This document shows, piece after piece, positions 20,293-31,582 of a stretch of DNA of 64,000 nucleotides (its first letter is position 1; the number at the start of each line of letters is the position of its first letter). The notes under the pieces were generated by a model, which had not been told where the DNA came from, did no database searches, and saw only the letters and a list, made by a program, of their open reading frames with translations. The DNA lies in the NCBI RefSeq assembly GCF_008801575.1, contig NZ_VZPL01000021.1:1-64000 (forward strand), in the 5' to 3' direction. The DNA is from Xanthomonas cissicola (GTDB lineage Bacteria; Pseudomonadota; Gammaproteobacteria; Xanthomonadales; Xanthomonadaceae). The position numbers and the translations under genes are program-made.

Positions 20293-21756
20293 TTACGCGA
20301 GGCCGGCGAACGCGCGCTGGCACCACACCATGATCGGACTCCAGGCCAGGCCAAGTGCAAGCAGGGCCAGCGCATTGACGCCGAGCACGGTACCCAGCAC
20401 ACGATCGTTATTGGCCGGCAACGGCTCGCCTACCGGCTCGTCGAAGTACATGACCTTGATGACGCGCAGGTAGTAGTACGCGCCGATCACTGCGCAGATC
20501 ACGCCGACCAACGCCAGCCACAGCATGTCGCCCTTCACTGCCGCGCCCAGCACCGCCAGCTTGGTCCAGAAACCGAGGAACGGCGGGATACCTGCAAGCG
20601 ATGCCATGATGCACAGCACCAGGCCAGCCATCCACGGATTGCGCGCGTTAAGTCCCTTGAAGTCGTCGATGTTTTCCGCTTCGAACCCATTGCGCGACAG
20701 CGCGATGATGGCGCCGAAGGACGCAGTGGACATGATCGTGTAGCTGACCGCGTAGAACATCGCGGCCGCGTAGCCTTCTTCCCCGCCGCCAGCCACGCCC
20801 ATCAGCAGGAAGCCGATATGCGAGACCGTCGAGTACGCGAGCATGCGCTTGAGGTTGCTCTGCGCAATGGCCATCAGGTTACCGACCACCAGCGACACCG
20901 CCGACAAGCCGCCGATCAGCAGATGCCACTGCGGCGACAACGGACCCATGCCGACTTCCAGCAGGCGATAGGCCATACCGAACGCTGCAAGCTTGGGCGC
21001 CGAGCTGATGAACAACGCGATCGGTGCAGGCGCACCCTGATACACGTCGGGCAGCCACATGTGGAAGGGCGCAGCACCGAGCTTGAAGGCGACGCCGGCG
21101 ATCATGAAGATGGTGCCGGTCAGCAGCAACGTGCGCTCGTTGGAGCCTTCGATCGCATCATGGATGCCGGCCAGGCTGAGCGTACCGGTGGCGCCGTAGA
21201 CCAGCGACATGCCGTACAGCAGCAGACCCGACGCGAGGGAGCCCAGGACGAAATACTTCATCGCCGCTTCGGTGGCCAGGCCATTGTCGCGGTTGGAGGC
21301 GACCAGTGCGTAGGAGCACAGCGCCAGCAGCTCCAGACCCAGATACACCATCAGCAGGCTACCGGCCGATGCCAGCAACATCATGCCGGCGGTGGCGAAC
21401 AGTACCAATACCGGGATTTCGCCCTGGTAGAGATTGCGCTCGCGCAGGTAGGTCCAGCCGTAGACCAGGCTCAGCCCGCTGACCAGCACGATCACGGTCT
21501 TCATGACATCGGCCGCGGTATCGCGGACGAACATGCCGTTGAAGATATCGCCCTGCCCGCCCGTGCCGGTCGCAAGCAACACGAGCACCACGGCAAGCAC
21601 GGCAACGGAGAACAGGTGGGTCCAGACCTTGTTCCGCTGGCTCACGAACAGGTCGAGCATCAGCAGTGCGAAGGCGCCGCCGATCAGCACCAGCTCCGGT
21701 ACGAGCGGAGCCAGGTCAGCGGTGGTCAACGGCGCGAGCGTTGGCGTGGTCATCAT
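20293..21756 (-). CDS. nuoN: NADH-quinone oxidoreductase subunit N
   Basis: A 487-residue antiporter-like membrane subunit of complex I. It has about 14 hydrophobic helices. Conserved elements are KYFVLGSLASGLLLYGMSL, FKLGAAPFHMWLPDVYQGAP (lysine in helix 7/8 region) and LKRMLAYSTVSHIGF. Two adjacent ATG codons begin it (21756 and 21753); AGGA spacing slightly favours the second. It is the last gene of the 14-gene operon. No clear terminator follows in the 160 bp before the metY promoter. Confidence 0.96.
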   Translation of the reverse strand: MMTTPTLAPLTTADLAPLVPELVLIGGAFALLMLDLFVSQRNKVWTHLFSVAVLAVVLVLLATGTGGQGDIFNGMFVRDTAADVMKTVIVLVSGLSLVYGWTYLRERNLYQGEIPVLVLFATAGMMLLASAGSLLMVYLGLELLALCSYALVASNRDNGLATEAAMKYFVLGSLASGLLLYGMSLVYGATGTLSLAGIHDAIEGSNERTLLLTGTIFMIAGVAFKLGAAPFHMWLPDVYQGAPAPIALFISSAPKLAAFGMAYRLLEVGMGPLSPQWHLLIGGLSAVSLVVGNLMAIAQSNLKRMLAYSTVSHIGFLLMGVAGGGEEGYAAAMFYAVSYTIMSTASFGAIIALSRNGFEAENIDDFKGLNARNPWMAGLVLCIMASLAGIPPFLGFWTKLAVLGAAVKGDMLWLALVGVICAVIGAYYYLRVIKVMYFDEPVGEPLPANNDRVLGTVLGVNALALLALGLAWSPIMVWCQRAFAGLA

Positions 21757-21789
21757 TAAATCCTGGAAATCAAAACGTACGGCAAGCGG

Positions 21790-23292
21790 TCAGAGCTTGG
21801 TCGCGGCAATCTGGGTTGCCAGCTTGGCGATCGAGGGTTCCATCAGATCGGTCAGCGGCTTCGGATACAGGCCCAGGGCGAGCACGCCGGCGGCGAACAC
21901 CCCCAGCACGAACGCTTCGCGGCCATTGATGTCCTTCAGCTCGGCCACGTGTGCATTGGCCACTTCGCCGAAGAACACGCGCTTGTAGAGCCACAGTGTG
22001 TACGCCGCGGTGATCACCAGCGTGGTGGCTGCAGCGAAGGCAACCAGCGGATGCTTCTGGAAGCTGGCCAGGATGACCATGAACTCGCCGACAAAACCAC
22101 TCGTTCCAGGCAAGCCGGCATTGGCCATGAAGAACAACATGGAGAACGTGGCGAACCACGGCATCACGTTGACCACGCCGCCGTAGTCGGCGATGCGACG
22201 GGTATGCATGCGGTCGTAGAGCACGCCGATGCATGAGAACATCGCACCGGATACGAAACCGTGCGAAATCATCTGCACCATCGCGCCCTGCAGGCCCAGA
22301 CGGGCAGCATCGGTGCTGCCATACTCGCGCACCAAAGTGAAGGCGATAAAGGTACCGAGCGTGACGAAACCCATGTGCGCGATGGACGAATACGCCACCA
22401 GCTTCTTCATGTCGTCCTGTACCAACGCCACCAGGCCGACATAGATCACCGCAATCAGCGACAGCGTGATGACCAGCCAGGCGAACTCATGACTCGCATC
22501 CGGCACGATCGGCAGGTTGAAGCGCAGGAAGCCGTAGCCGCCGATCTTCAACGCAATCGCCGCCAGGATCACCGAACCGGCCGTCGGCGCCTCGACGTGC
22601 GCGTCCGGCAACCAGGTGTGCACCGGGAACATCGGCACCTTGACCGCAAAGGCGATCAGAAACGCAAAGAAGATCCAGGTCTGTTCCTTGGCGGTCAGCT
22701 GCAGCGCGTAGAGATCGGCGAGCTGGAAGCTGCCGCCCTTCAAATACAGATACACCAGGCCCACCAGCATCAGCACCGAGCCAAGGAAGGTATACAGGAA
22801 GAACTTCATCGCCGCGTAGATGCGCCGCGGGCCGCCCCAGACACCGATGATCAGGAACATCGGGATCAGCATGGCTTCGAAGAACACGTAGAACAACATC
22901 GCGTCGGTGGCGGCGAAGATGCCAACGGTGACACCTTCCAGGATCAGGAAGGCAGCGACGTACTGATTGACGCGCTTGTCGATCGAGCGCCAGGCACCGA
23001 TCAAGGCCAGCACCGTCACCAGCGTGGTCAGCACGATCAACGCGACCGCGATGCCATCCACGCCCAGGTTATAGCCGATGTTATAAGCCGGGATCCAGGC
23101 ATGCAGTTCGATGAACTGCATGGCGCCATTGGCCGTGTCGTAGCCCAGCAGCGGCAGACTCAGCGCAAAGGTCGCCACCGCTACCGCCAAAGACGCCCAG
23201 CGGGCAGTCTCGGCGTTGCGCAACGCAAGGATCAGGGCGCCACCGATAATCGGCAGCCAGATCAAGATAGACAGTAAAGGCCAGTTCGACAC
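21790..23292 (-). CDS. nuoM: NADH-quinone oxidoreductase subunit M
   Basis: A 500-residue antiporter-like proton-pumping subunit. Motifs include FFEAMLIPMFLIIGVWGGPRR (conserved Glu), VKVPMFPVHTWLPDAHVEAP and MKKLVAYSSIAHMGFV. Length and topology match the family. The start is GTG at 23292 (GTG-TCG-AAC-TGG). Confidence 0.97.
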   Translation of the reverse strand: MSNWPLLSILIWLPIIGGALILALRNAETARWASLAVAVATFALSLPLLGYDTANGAMQFIELHAWIPAYNIGYNLGVDGIAVALIVLTTLVTVLALIGAWRSIDKRVNQYVAAFLILEGVTVGIFAATDAMLFYVFFEAMLIPMFLIIGVWGGPRRIYAAMKFFLYTFLGSVLMLVGLVYLYLKGGSFQLADLYALQLTAKEQTWIFFAFLIAFAVKVPMFPVHTWLPDAHVEAPTAGSVILAAIALKIGGYGFLRFNLPIVPDASHEFAWLVITLSLIAVIYVGLVALVQDDMKKLVAYSSIAHMGFVTLGTFIAFTLVREYGSTDAARLGLQGAMVQMISHGFVSGAMFSCIGVLYDRMHTRRIADYGGVVNVMPWFATFSMLFFMANAGLPGTSGFVGEFMVILASFQKHPLVAFAAATTLVITAAYTLWLYKRVFFGEVANAHVAELKDINGREAFVLGVFAAGVLALGLYPKPLTDLMEPSIAKLATQIAATKL

Positions 23293-23312
23293 GTTTTCTT
23301 ATTCCGTACAGG

Positions 23313-25457
23313 TCAACGCCAGAAATGCATCAGTACCGCCAACAAGGCGATCAAACCGATGATCATTGCGAAGGCGTAGTGATAGAGGAAACCGGATTGC
23401 GTGCGACGCAGCAGATTTGCAGCCAGGTCGATCAGTCGGGCAGAACCGTTGACGACAGCGCCGTCGACCACATGGGTATCGACTGCACGTGACGCCTTGC
23501 CAAGCACAACGCCACCACCGGCGAAGCCATTGATCCAGAGCTTGTCGAAGCCGTACTTGTTTTCCAGCAACCACACGATCGGCGCGAATGTCTTGCGCGA
23601 CTTGGTGGCCAGTTCCGGCTTCCACAGGTAGAACAGCGCTGCCAGCAACAGCCCGGCTACCGTCAGGAAGAACGGAGCGGCCAGCATGCCATGCAGTGCG
23701 AATGCGACCGGACCATGGAACTCTTCGGCCAACGCACCAACGGTATCGCGTGCCGGATCGTAGAAATCGACGATACCAGTGAAGAACGAAACTGCCTGGC
23801 CCTTCATGGCGTGCGCTGCATGGTGGCCCTGCCAGTCGGTCCCGAACAACATCGGACCGATCGTGAAGAAGCCGATCGCGATCGAGGGGATTGCTAACAA
23901 GACCAGCGGCAGCGTTACCACCCACTTGGACTCATGCGGCTCGTGGGCGCCATGGTGACCATGTCTGTGATCGTCGTGGGCATGCGCATCGTGCGAGTGA
24001 ACCTGCGCTTCGGCATCGGTATGCGCGCTGTCGTGATGCGAATGCGCGTCGTGCGCATGGGCGTCGCGGAACCGCTCCTTGCCGTGGAAGGTCAGGAACA
24101 GCAGACGGAAGCTGTAGAAACTGGTCACCAGTACGCCGCCAAGCACGGCCCAGTAGCCATAGGTTGCGACCCAGTTATGCGACTCATGCGCATGATGCGC
24201 GGCCGCTTCGATGATGGTGTCCTTCGAGTAGAAGCCAGAGAAGAACGGCGTACCGACCAGTGCCAGCGTACCGATCACGCTGGTCCAGTAGGTCACCTTC
24301 ATGTACTTGCGCAGGCCACCCATCTTGCGCATGTCCTGCTCGTGGTGCATGCCGATGATCACAGAGCCGGCAGCCAGGAACAGCAGTGCCTTGAAAAAGG
24401 CGTGGGTCATCAGGTGGAACACGGCTGCCGAATACGCCGACACGCCCAATGCCACCGTCATGTAACCCAGCTGCGACAGCGTGGAGTAAGCGACCACGCG
24501 CTTGATGTCGTTCTGCACGATACCGATCAGGCCGGTGAAAAACGCCGTGGTCGCACCGATGAACAGGATGAAGTTCAACGCCGTTTCCGACAGTTCGAAC
24601 AGCGGCGACATGCGCGCCACCATGAAGATGCCGGCGGTCACCATCGTTGCTGCGTGGATCAGCGCCGAGATCGGCGTGGGGCCTTCCATCGAGTCCGGCA
24701 GCCACACATGCAACGGCACCTGGGCCGACTTGCCCATCGCACCGATGAAAAGGCAGATGCAGATCAGCGTCATCACGCTCCATTCGTAGCCCGCGAACAG
24801 CTGCACCTTGGCACCGGCCATGGTGGTCGCATTGGCGAACACGGTGGAGTAATCCAGCGAGCCGAACCACAACAGCACACCGGCGATACCGAGGATGAAG
24901 CCGAAGTCGCCGACGCGATTGACCAGGAACGCCTTCATGTTGGCGAACACGGCCGTCGGACGCTTGAACCAGAAACCGATCAACAGGTACGACACCAGAC
25001 CCACCGCTTCCCAGCCGAAGAACAGCTGCAGGAAGTTGTTGCTCATCACCAGCGTGAGCATGGAGAAGGTGAACAACGAGATGTAGCTGAAGAAGCGCTG
25101 GTAGCCCGGATCTTCTTCCATGTAGCCGATGGTGTAGATGTGCACCAGCAGCGACACGAAGGTCACCACCACCATCATCATTGCAGTCAGGCGGTCGACC
25201 ATGAAGCCGACATGCGCAGAGTAATTGCCGACATCAAAGAACATGTAGAGGTTCTGGTTGAACGGGCTGGCGCCCTGCTCGACCAGCTGATACAGCGTCA
25301 CGCACGACAGCACGCAGCTCACCGCAACACCGAGGATGGTGACGTACTGCGCGCCCTTGCGCCCGACCTGGCGCCCGAACAGGCCGGCGATGATGCTGCC
25401 GACCAGCGGTGCAAGCACCACTGCGATCAACAGACTCTTGGAGAGAGTGATTTCCAT
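23313..25457 (-). CDS. nuoL: NADH-quinone oxidoreductase subunit L with histidine-rich segment
   Basis: A 714-residue antiporter-like subunit, longer than E. coli NuoL (about 613). The core is standard: NFLQLFFGWEAVGLVSYLLI, MGKSAQVPLHVWLPDSMEGP, HAATMVTAGIFMV and NDIKRVVAYSTLSQLGYM, and the long lateral helix at the C-terminus is present. Extra length sits mainly between helices at residues 466-509 (genome 23931-24062), where 16 of 44 residues are His in Asp/Ala-His repeats. This segment should lie in a hydrophilic loop and could bind metal ions. ATG at 25457. Confidence 0.97.
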   Translation of the reverse strand: MEITLSKSLLIAVVLAPLVGSIIAGLFGRQVGRKGAQYVTILGVAVSCVLSCVTLYQLVEQGASPFNQNLYMFFDVGNYSAHVGFMVDRLTAMMMVVVTFVSLLVHIYTIGYMEEDPGYQRFFSYISLFTFSMLTLVMSNNFLQLFFGWEAVGLVSYLLIGFWFKRPTAVFANMKAFLVNRVGDFGFILGIAGVLLWFGSLDYSTVFANATTMAGAKVQLFAGYEWSVMTLICICLFIGAMGKSAQVPLHVWLPDSMEGPTPISALIHAATMVTAGIFMVARMSPLFELSETALNFILFIGATTAFFTGLIGIVQNDIKRVVAYSTLSQLGYMTVALGVSAYSAAVFHLMTHAFFKALLFLAAGSVIIGMHHEQDMRKMGGLRKYMKVTYWTSVIGTLALVGTPFFSGFYSKDTIIEAAAHHAHESHNWVATYGYWAVLGGVLVTSFYSFRLLFLTFHGKERFRDAHAHDAHSHHDSAHTDAEAQVHSHDAHAHDDHRHGHHGAHEPHESKWVVTLPLVLLAIPSIAIGFFTIGPMLFGTDWQGHHAAHAMKGQAVSFFTGIVDFYDPARDTVGALAEEFHGPVAFALHGMLAAPFFLTVAGLLLAALFYLWKPELATKSRKTFAPIVWLLENKYGFDKLWINGFAGGGVVLGKASRAVDTHVVDGAVVNGSARLIDLAANLLRRTQSGFLYHYAFAMIIGLIALLAVLMHFWR

Positions 25458-25464
25458 CTACAGG

Positions 25465-25770
25465 TCAGCCCTTCAACGTATCGACTTCGGCCACATTGAT
25501 CGTGCGGCGCGTGCGGAACAGAGTCACCAGGATCGCAAGGCCGATCGCAGCCTCCGCAGCGGCAACCGTCAGAATGAAGAACACGAACAACTGACCGGCG
25601 GTATCGCCAAGCTCGCGCGAGAACGCAATAAAGTTGACGTTGACCGACAGCAGCATCAACTCGATCGACATCAGCAGCACGATGACGTTCTTGCGGTTGA
25701 GGAAGATGCCGGCCAGCGAGATGCAGAACAGCACCGCGCCCAGTCCAAGCAGGTGGCCCAAGGTAATCAA
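25465..25770 (-). CDS. nuoK: NADH-quinone oxidoreductase subunit K
   Basis: A 101-residue membrane subunit with three helices. [17 protein letters not shown] carries one conserved channel Glu and [19 protein letters not shown] the other. The start is TTG at 25770, overlapping the nuoJ stop, with a strong AGGAGG seven bases upstream that settles the choice. Confidence 0.96.
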
Positions 25771-26426
25771 GACTTCGCCTCCTGTCCGTCGGCCGCGTCG
25801 ATCTGCGGCGCAACCTGTACCGGCTTTTCAACCGCCATTTTGACCATGCGCAGACGGTCGCCCGCCTTCACCCGCGACTGCTCGCCGGCATTCTGCAACT
25901 TGATGCCAGTGCGCTTGCGCAGGGTCAGCATCACTGCAGCCACCACCGCCACCGTCAGGATCACCGCCGCAAATTCGAACGGCAGCAGAAATTCGGTGTA
26001 CAGGCTCTTGGCCAACCAGGTCAGGTTGGAACTGTCTGCAGCTTGCGCAGCTGCGTTGTCTGCAGGGAACGGCGTGGCGCTACGCGCCTTGACACCGATC
26101 AGCGTGACCATCTGCGCGAGCATGGCAACCGCCACGATGACGCCGAGCGGCATGTACTTGACCCAACCCTCGCGCAAGCGGCTGGTATCGATGTCCAGCA
26201 TCATCACCACGAACAGAAACAGCACCATCACCGCGCCGACGTAGACCAGCACGAGGGTCACGCCGAGGAATTCGGCCCCGATCAACAACCAGATGCATGC
26301 CATCGAGAAGAACGTGAGGATCAGGCACAACACGGCGTACACCGGGTTGCGCACGCTGATCACCGCACCGGCGGACACGACCGCGACGGCGGAGAAGGCG
26401 TAGAAAGCAATAGAGACCCAGTCCAT
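25767..26426 (-). CDS. nuoJ: NADH-quinone oxidoreductase subunit J
   Basis: A 219-residue membrane subunit. The N-terminal half is typical ([19 protein letters not shown], then [20 protein letters not shown] with the pi-bulge region). The C-terminal 40 residues are charged and not conserved. Two adjacent ATGs exist; GAGG is 5 bases from the ATG at 26426 but only 2 from that at 26429, so I chose 26426. Confidence 0.95.
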
Positions 26427-26433
26427 CATGACC

Positions 26434-26922
26434 TCAACGGAAGGCGGCATCGGCAGCGCGACGCTCGGCGATCTCGGTTTCTAACCGGTCTCCGATCGCC
26501 AGCAGCTGCGGCTTGTTGACAATATTTTCGCCACGCTTCTCGAAGTGGTACTCGAGGATGTGCGTTTCGACGATCGAGTCCACCGGGCAGCTTTCCTCGC
26601 AGAAGCCGCAGAAGATGCACTTGAACAGGTCGATGTCGTAGCGCGTGGTGCGGCGGGTGCCGTCTTCGTGCTTGGCCGAGTCGATGGTGATCGCCAGCGC
26701 CGGACACACCGCTTCGCACAGCTTGCAAGCGATGCAACGCTCTTCGCCGTTGGGATAGCGGCGCAGCGCGTGCAGGCCACGAAAGCGCGGCGACTGCGGG
26801 AATTTCTCCATCGGGTACAGCACGGTGTACTTGGGCTTGAACGTGTATTTCAACGTCAGCCACAAACCGCCGAGCAATTCGAGCAGCAGCAGGCTCTTGA
26901 AGTAATGGGTGATCTTGTTCAT
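26434..26922 (-). CDS. nuoI: NADH-quinone oxidoreductase subunit I
   Basis: A 162-residue peripheral subunit carrying two [4Fe-4S] clusters (N6a, N6b). Binding motifs are [12 protein letters not shown] and [12 protein letters not shown]. The N-terminal amphipathic helix ([18 protein letters not shown]) contacts the membrane arm. Separated by 3 bp from nuoH upstream. Confidence 0.97.
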   Translation of the reverse strand: MNKITHYFKSLLLLELLGGLWLTLKYTFKPKYTVLYPMEKFPQSPRFRGLHALRRYPNGEERCIACKLCEAVCPALAITIDSAKHEDGTRRTTRYDIDLFKCIFCGFCEESCPVDSIVETHILEYHFEKRGENIVNKPQLLAIGDRLETEIAERRAADAAFR

Positions 26923-26925
26923 CGA

Positions 26926-28017
26926 TTACACGCCCTTCTGGATCACGCCGTAAAACACCATCAACGCCGTCACTGCGATCCACACGATCGTGAGCGGAAT
27001 GAAGACCTTCCAGCCCAGACGCATGATCTGGTCGTAGCGGTAACGCGGGAAGCTGGCGCGGAACCAGATATAGGCGCTGGCGAAGAAGAACACCTTCATC
27101 AGCAGCCACGGCCAGCCGCCCTTCCACAACCAGTCGATCCACGGCGAAATGTCCGCATTGACCCAGCCCTGGATCGGGCTCAACCAACCGCCGAGGAAGA
27201 AGATCGAGATCAGGAAGCTGACCAGGATCATGTTGGCGTATTCGGCCAGGAAGAACAGTGCGAACGCACCGCCCGAATATTCCACCATGTGACCGGCGAC
27301 GATTTCCGATTCGCCTTCCACCACGTCGAACGGCGCGCGGTTGGTTTCGGCGACGCCAGAAACCCAGTACACGATGAACAACGGGAACAGCGGAATCAGG
27401 AACCAGTCGAAGAAGCCGGAATTGCCGGCCTGAGCGAACACGATCTGGCTCAGGTTGACGCTGCCGGAGGCAATCATCACACCGACCAGCGCAAAGCCCA
27501 TCGCAATTTCGTAGCTGACCACCTGCGCGGCCGAACGCATCGCGCCCAGGAAGGCGTACTTCGAGTTCGACGCCCAGCCGGCCAGGATGATGCCGTACAC
27601 GCCCAGCGAGGTCATCGCCAGCAGATACAGCAGGCCGACGTTGGCATTGGACAACACCAGCTTCGCATCGAACGGCACCACCGACCACGCGGCGAAGGCC
27701 GGCGCCAGTGTCAGCAGCGGTGCGATGACGAACATCGCCTTGTGCGAGCTGGCCGGTTGCACGATCTCCTTGAACAGGAGTTTGAACACGTCGGCGAAGG
27801 CCTGGAAGATGCCCATACCCACGTACATGGGCCCGTGGCGCACGTGCATCCAGCCGATCAGCTTGCGCTCCCAGACCACGTAGAAGGCCACCGTCACGAT
27901 CACCGGCACGGCGATCAGCAGGATCTTCAATACCGACCAGAGCACTACGCCGCCATCGCCCAGCCCCAGGAACCACTGGTGCAACGGGTCGACCAGGTTC
28001 AACAGCAATTCGTTCAT
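26926..28017 (-). CDS. nuoH: NADH-quinone oxidoreductase subunit H
   Basis: A 363-residue membrane subunit forming the quinone chamber with NuoB and NuoD. Conserved parts are [16 protein letters not shown] and [19 protein letters not shown], with the acidic residues of the E-channel. The ATG at 28017 overlaps the nuoG stop (ATGA). Confidence 0.97.
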   Translation of the reverse strand: MNELLLNLVDPLHQWFLGLGDGGVVLWSVLKILLIAVPVIVTVAFYVVWERKLIGWMHVRHGPMYVGMGIFQAFADVFKLLFKEIVQPASSHKAMFVIAPLLTLAPAFAAWSVVPFDAKLVLSNANVGLLYLLAMTSLGVYGIILAGWASNSKYAFLGAMRSAAQVVSYEIAMGFALVGVMIASGSVNLSQIVFAQAGNSGFFDWFLIPLFPLFIVYWVSGVAETNRAPFDVVEGESEIVAGHMVEYSGGAFALFFLAEYANMILVSFLISIFFLGGWLSPIQGWVNADISPWIDWLWKGGWPWLLMKVFFFASAYIWFRASFPRYRYDQIMRLGWKVFIPLTIVWIAVTALMVFYGVIQKGV

Positions 28018-30248
28018 GCAGCCACCACCGTTACACGACCGGCACCGAGCGGCGCGGTTGCACCATGGCCGGATTCGATCCACACCGTGCCCGGTGCGAC
28101 GCGCTTGTCCAGCACCACCGGCAACGTTGCCTTACCGGCATCGGTACCGACCTTGACCATCTGACCAGCCTGGACCTGCAACTGCGTCGCCTGCTCCGGA
28201 TGCATCGCCACGCACGGCGCAATATTGAGCGGATGCGACTGCAGCGCGGCAGCCCGACGCACCACCGCATCGGTGCGGTAGATCGCCGCAGTTGCAGCGA
28301 CTTCCAGCCCGTCGCTGGCGGCCGCTGGCTGCGCCGACGTCGTCGGCGTCACGCTGCGGTTCTGCATGCCGGCGCGCAGACCGACCAGGTCGATGAATTC
28401 GAAACCGGCCAGACCCAGTTCACCGCCAAGTGCACGCAGCACGCGCCATCCCTCGCGCGCTTCCACCGGCAAGCGGCCGGCAGCGCGTGCAGTCTGCACA
28501 CGACCATCGAGATTGGTCAGCGATGCATCGATTTCCGGCAACGCACCGATCGGCAGAATTACATCGGCCACATCGCGCGTCGACGCACAGGCAAACTGAC
28601 TGAAGGCAACCACCTTGGCACCTGCCAGCGCGCTGCGTGCAGCGGCGGCGTCGGCAAAATCCAGGCCCGGCTCGATGCCATACAGCACGTAGGCCTGACG
28701 CGGCTGGGCCAGCATGCCGGCGACACCGCGCGCGGTGGGCAGCACGCCCTGCGAGACCAGACCGACGGCATTGGCGCCCTGCGGGATGCGGCACAGCGAC
28801 GCGCCGGTTGCGGCAGCAAAATCGCGTGCGGCCGCGCGCAACGCGGCAGCCTGCGGATGATTTTCGGCCAGCGCGCCGACCACGATCACGGCGCGGCTTG
28901 CAGCCTTGACCGTATCGCGCAGCCCCGCATCGCTCAGTGCATCCGCCAACTGCGAGGGCGCCACCACGGTGCGGCTTGCCTGGACGAAGGCGAAATCGAA
29001 GTCGACCGGGTTGACCGAATGAATCTGCGTACGGTTCTGGATTTGCGCCTTGCGCAGACGTGCGTGCAGCAACGGCAGTTCGTGTCGCACATTGGTGCCG
29101 AACAACACCACCACATCGGCCTGCTCGATCTCGGCCAGCGGCGTGGCGAAGGCTTCGGCCACCGCAGCGTCGGAGAAATCACGGTTGAGCAGACGATGGT
29201 CCAGATTGCCGCTGCCCAGACCCTCGGCCAGACGTGCGAGCAATGCGCCTTCTTCGTTGGACGTGGACGGATGCACGAGGACGCCAAGCGAATCGCCGGC
29301 GTTTTCGCGCAGGATTTGCGTGGCGGCGGCCAGGCCTTCGGCCCAGCTCACTTCAGTCCACTGCCCGTTCACCTTCTTCAGCGGCTTGACCGCACGGTCT
29401 TCGGCATACAGGCCCTGGTGCGAATAACGATCGCGGTCGGACAGCCAGCATTCGTTGACCGCTTCGTTCTCGCGCGGCACGGTCCGCAGCACTTCGCCAC
29501 GACGCACGTGCAGGAACAAGTTCGAGCCCATTGCATCGTGATAGCCCAGCGATTCGCGCGCCATCAGTTCCCACGGACGTGCGCGGAACTGGAATACCTT
29601 GTTGGTCAACGCGCCCACCGGGCAGACGTCGATGACGTTGCCGGAAATTTCGGTGGTCAGCGGCTTGCCGTCGTAGGTACCGATCTGCAGATTCTCACCA
29701 CGATACATGCCACCCAGCTCATAGGTGCCGGCAATGTCTGCGGTGAAACGCACGCAACGGGTGCACTGGATGCAGCGAGTCATCTCGGTGGCGACCAGCG
29801 GACCGATGTCCTCGTCCGGCACCACGCGCTTGCGCTCGTTGAACCGGCTCACCGAACGGCCATAGCCGAGCGAGACGTCCTGCAGCTCGCACTCGCCGCC
29901 CTGATCGCAGATCGGGCAGTCCAGCGGGTGGTTGATCAGCAGGAACTCCATCACGCTGCGCTGGTACTTCAGCGCCTTCTCGCTACGCGTGGTGACCTTC
30001 ATGCCGTCCATCACCGGCGTGGCGCAGGCAGGCGACGGCTTGGGCGACTTTTCGACATCGACCAGGCACATGCGGCAGTTGGCCGCGATCGGCAGCTTCT
30101 CGTGATAGCAGAAGCGCGGGATCGGGATGCCGGCCTTGTCGGCCGCCTGGATGATCATCGAGCCCTTCGGCACCACCAGGGACTGCCCGTCGATCTCGAC
30201 GGTGACATGGTCCGGTGGCACGTTCGGGTTCACTGGTTGGGCGCTCAT
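28014..30248 (-). CDS. nuoG: NADH-quinone oxidoreductase subunit G
   Basis: A 744-residue peripheral subunit. The N-terminal ferredoxin domain binds [2Fe-2S] ([15 protein letters not shown]). Next come His/Cys-ligated and Cys-ligated [4Fe-4S] motifs ([17 protein letters not shown] and [16 protein letters not shown]), then a molybdopterin-oxidoreductase-like domain from about residue 220. No CxxCxxxC...C motif for the extra N7 cluster is obvious. The ATG at 30248 overlaps the nuoF stop. Confidence 0.96.
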   Translation of the reverse strand: MSAQPVNPNVPPDHVTVEIDGQSLVVPKGSMIIQAADKAGIPIPRFCYHEKLPIAANCRMCLVDVEKSPKPSPACATPVMDGMKVTTRSEKALKYQRSVMEFLLINHPLDCPICDQGGECELQDVSLGYGRSVSRFNERKRVVPDEDIGPLVATEMTRCIQCTRCVRFTADIAGTYELGGMYRGENLQIGTYDGKPLTTEISGNVIDVCPVGALTNKVFQFRARPWELMARESLGYHDAMGSNLFLHVRRGEVLRTVPRENEAVNECWLSDRDRYSHQGLYAEDRAVKPLKKVNGQWTEVSWAEGLAAATQILRENAGDSLGVLVHPSTSNEEGALLARLAEGLGSGNLDHRLLNRDFSDAAVAEAFATPLAEIEQADVVVLFGTNVRHELPLLHARLRKAQIQNRTQIHSVNPVDFDFAFVQASRTVVAPSQLADALSDAGLRDTVKAASRAVIVVGALAENHPQAAALRAAARDFAAATGASLCRIPQGANAVGLVSQGVLPTARGVAGMLAQPRQAYVLYGIEPGLDFADAAAARSALAGAKVVAFSQFACASTRDVADVILPIGALPEIDASLTNLDGRVQTARAAGRLPVEAREGWRVLRALGGELGLAGFEFIDLVGLRAGMQNRSVTPTTSAQPAAASDGLEVAATAAIYRTDAVVRRAAALQSHPLNIAPCVAMHPEQATQLQVQAGQMVKVGTDAGKATLPVVLDKRVAPGTVWIESGHGATAPLGAGRVTVVAA

Positions 30249-31579
30249 GCAGCCACTCCGACTTGCGTATCGACGATCGAACGACCGTTGACGATGTAGT
30301 ACTCGAACTCGTCCCAGAACTGGCGCAGGAAGCCCTGAATCGGCCATGCCGCCGCTTCGCCGAACGCACAGATGGTGTGGCCTTCGATCTGGCCGGCGAC
30401 GGTGCGCAGCTGATGCAGGTCTTCCATCGTTGCCTTGCCGGCGACGATGCGCTCCAGCACGCGGTGCATCCAGCCGGTGCCCTCGCGGCACGGGGTGCAC
30501 TGGCCGCAGGATTCCTTGTGGAAGAACTGCGAGATGCGGCAGGCAAAGCGGACGCAGCAGACGCTGTCGTCCAGCACCACGATGGCACCCGAACCCAGAC
30601 CGGTGCCGAGCGCGCGCAAGGTGTCGTAGTCCATCTGCAGGCCCGCGACCTGGTCGGCCTTCAGCACCGGCATCGACACGCCGCCGGGCACCACACCCTT
30701 GAGCTTGCGACCCGGGCGCAGCCCGCCGGCCATTTCCAGCAGTTCGTCGAAGGTGGTGCCGAGCGGCACCTCGAAATTGCCGCCCTTCTGCACGCAACCG
30801 GACACCGAGAAGATCTTCGGGCCGCCGTTCTTGGTCTTGCTCAGCCCGAGGAACCACTCCGGGCCGTTGCGAATGATCGCCGGCACCGACGCGTAGGTCT
30901 CGGTGTTGTTGATGGTGGTCGGCTTGCCGTACAGGCCGAAATTCGCCGGGAACGGCGGCTTGTAGCGCGGCTGGCCTTTCTTGCCTTCCAGCGATTCCAT
31001 CAATGCGGTTTCTTCGCCGCAGATGTAGGCGCCAGCACCCAGCGCACCGTAGATGTCGATATCCACGCCGCTGCCGAGAATGTTCTTGCCCAACCAACCG
31101 TTGGCGTACGCGTCGGCCAGCGCCAGCTCGAAGTTTTCGAACGGCTCGTGGTGGAATTCGCCACGCAGGTAGTTGTAGCCCACCGTCGAGCCGGTGGCGT
31201 AGCAGGCGATCGCCATACCCTCCACCACCGAATGCGGGTTGTAACGCAGGATGTCACGGTCCTTGCAGGTGCCCGGCTCGGATTCGTCCGAGTTGCACAG
31301 GATGTACTTCTGCATGTTGCCCTTGGGCATGAACGACCACTTCAACCCGGTCGGGAAGCCTGCGCCACCGCGGCCGCGCAGGTTGGACGCCTTGACCATC
31401 TCGATGACATCGGCGGGCGGGATCTTCTCTTCGAGGATCTTGCGCAGCGCGGCGTAGCCACCGGTTTTCAGATAGCTCTCATACGACCACGGAGTGTCGT
31501 AGTGCAAGGTCGTGTAGACGACCTGATGCGGCTGCGGCGCCGGACCGACCGGGCCTGAGGGTGCGTGATGATGTGCCAT
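30245..31579 (-). CDS. nuoF: NADH-quinone oxidoreductase subunit F
   Basis: A 444-residue subunit holding FMN, the NADH site and cluster N3. Motifs are [13 protein letters not shown] (FMN), [19 protein letters not shown] (NADH) and [10 protein letters not shown] ([4Fe-4S]). The N-terminus has a short His/Pro-rich extension ([12 protein letters not shown]). ATG at 31579, 3 bp after the nuoE stop. Confidence 0.97.
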   Translation of the reverse strand: MAHHHAPSGPVGPAPQPHQVVYTTLHYDTPWSYESYLKTGGYAALRKILEEKIPPADVIEMVKASNLRGRGGAGFPTGLKWSFMPKGNMQKYILCNSDESEPGTCKDRDILRYNPHSVVEGMAIACYATGSTVGYNYLRGEFHHEPFENFELALADAYANGWLGKNILGSGVDIDIYGALGAGAYICGEETALMESLEGKKGQPRYKPPFPANFGLYGKPTTINNTETYASVPAIIRNGPEWFLGLSKTKNGGPKIFSVSGCVQKGGNFEVPLGTTFDELLEMAGGLRPGRKLKGVVPGGVSMPVLKADQVAGLQMDYDTLRALGTGLGSGAIVVLDDSVCCVRFACRISQFFHKESCGQCTPCREGTGWMHRVLERIVAGKATMEDLHQLRTVAGQIEGHTICAFGEAAAWPIQGFLRQFWDEFEYYIVNGRSIVDTQVGVAA

Positions 31580-31582
31580 GTC

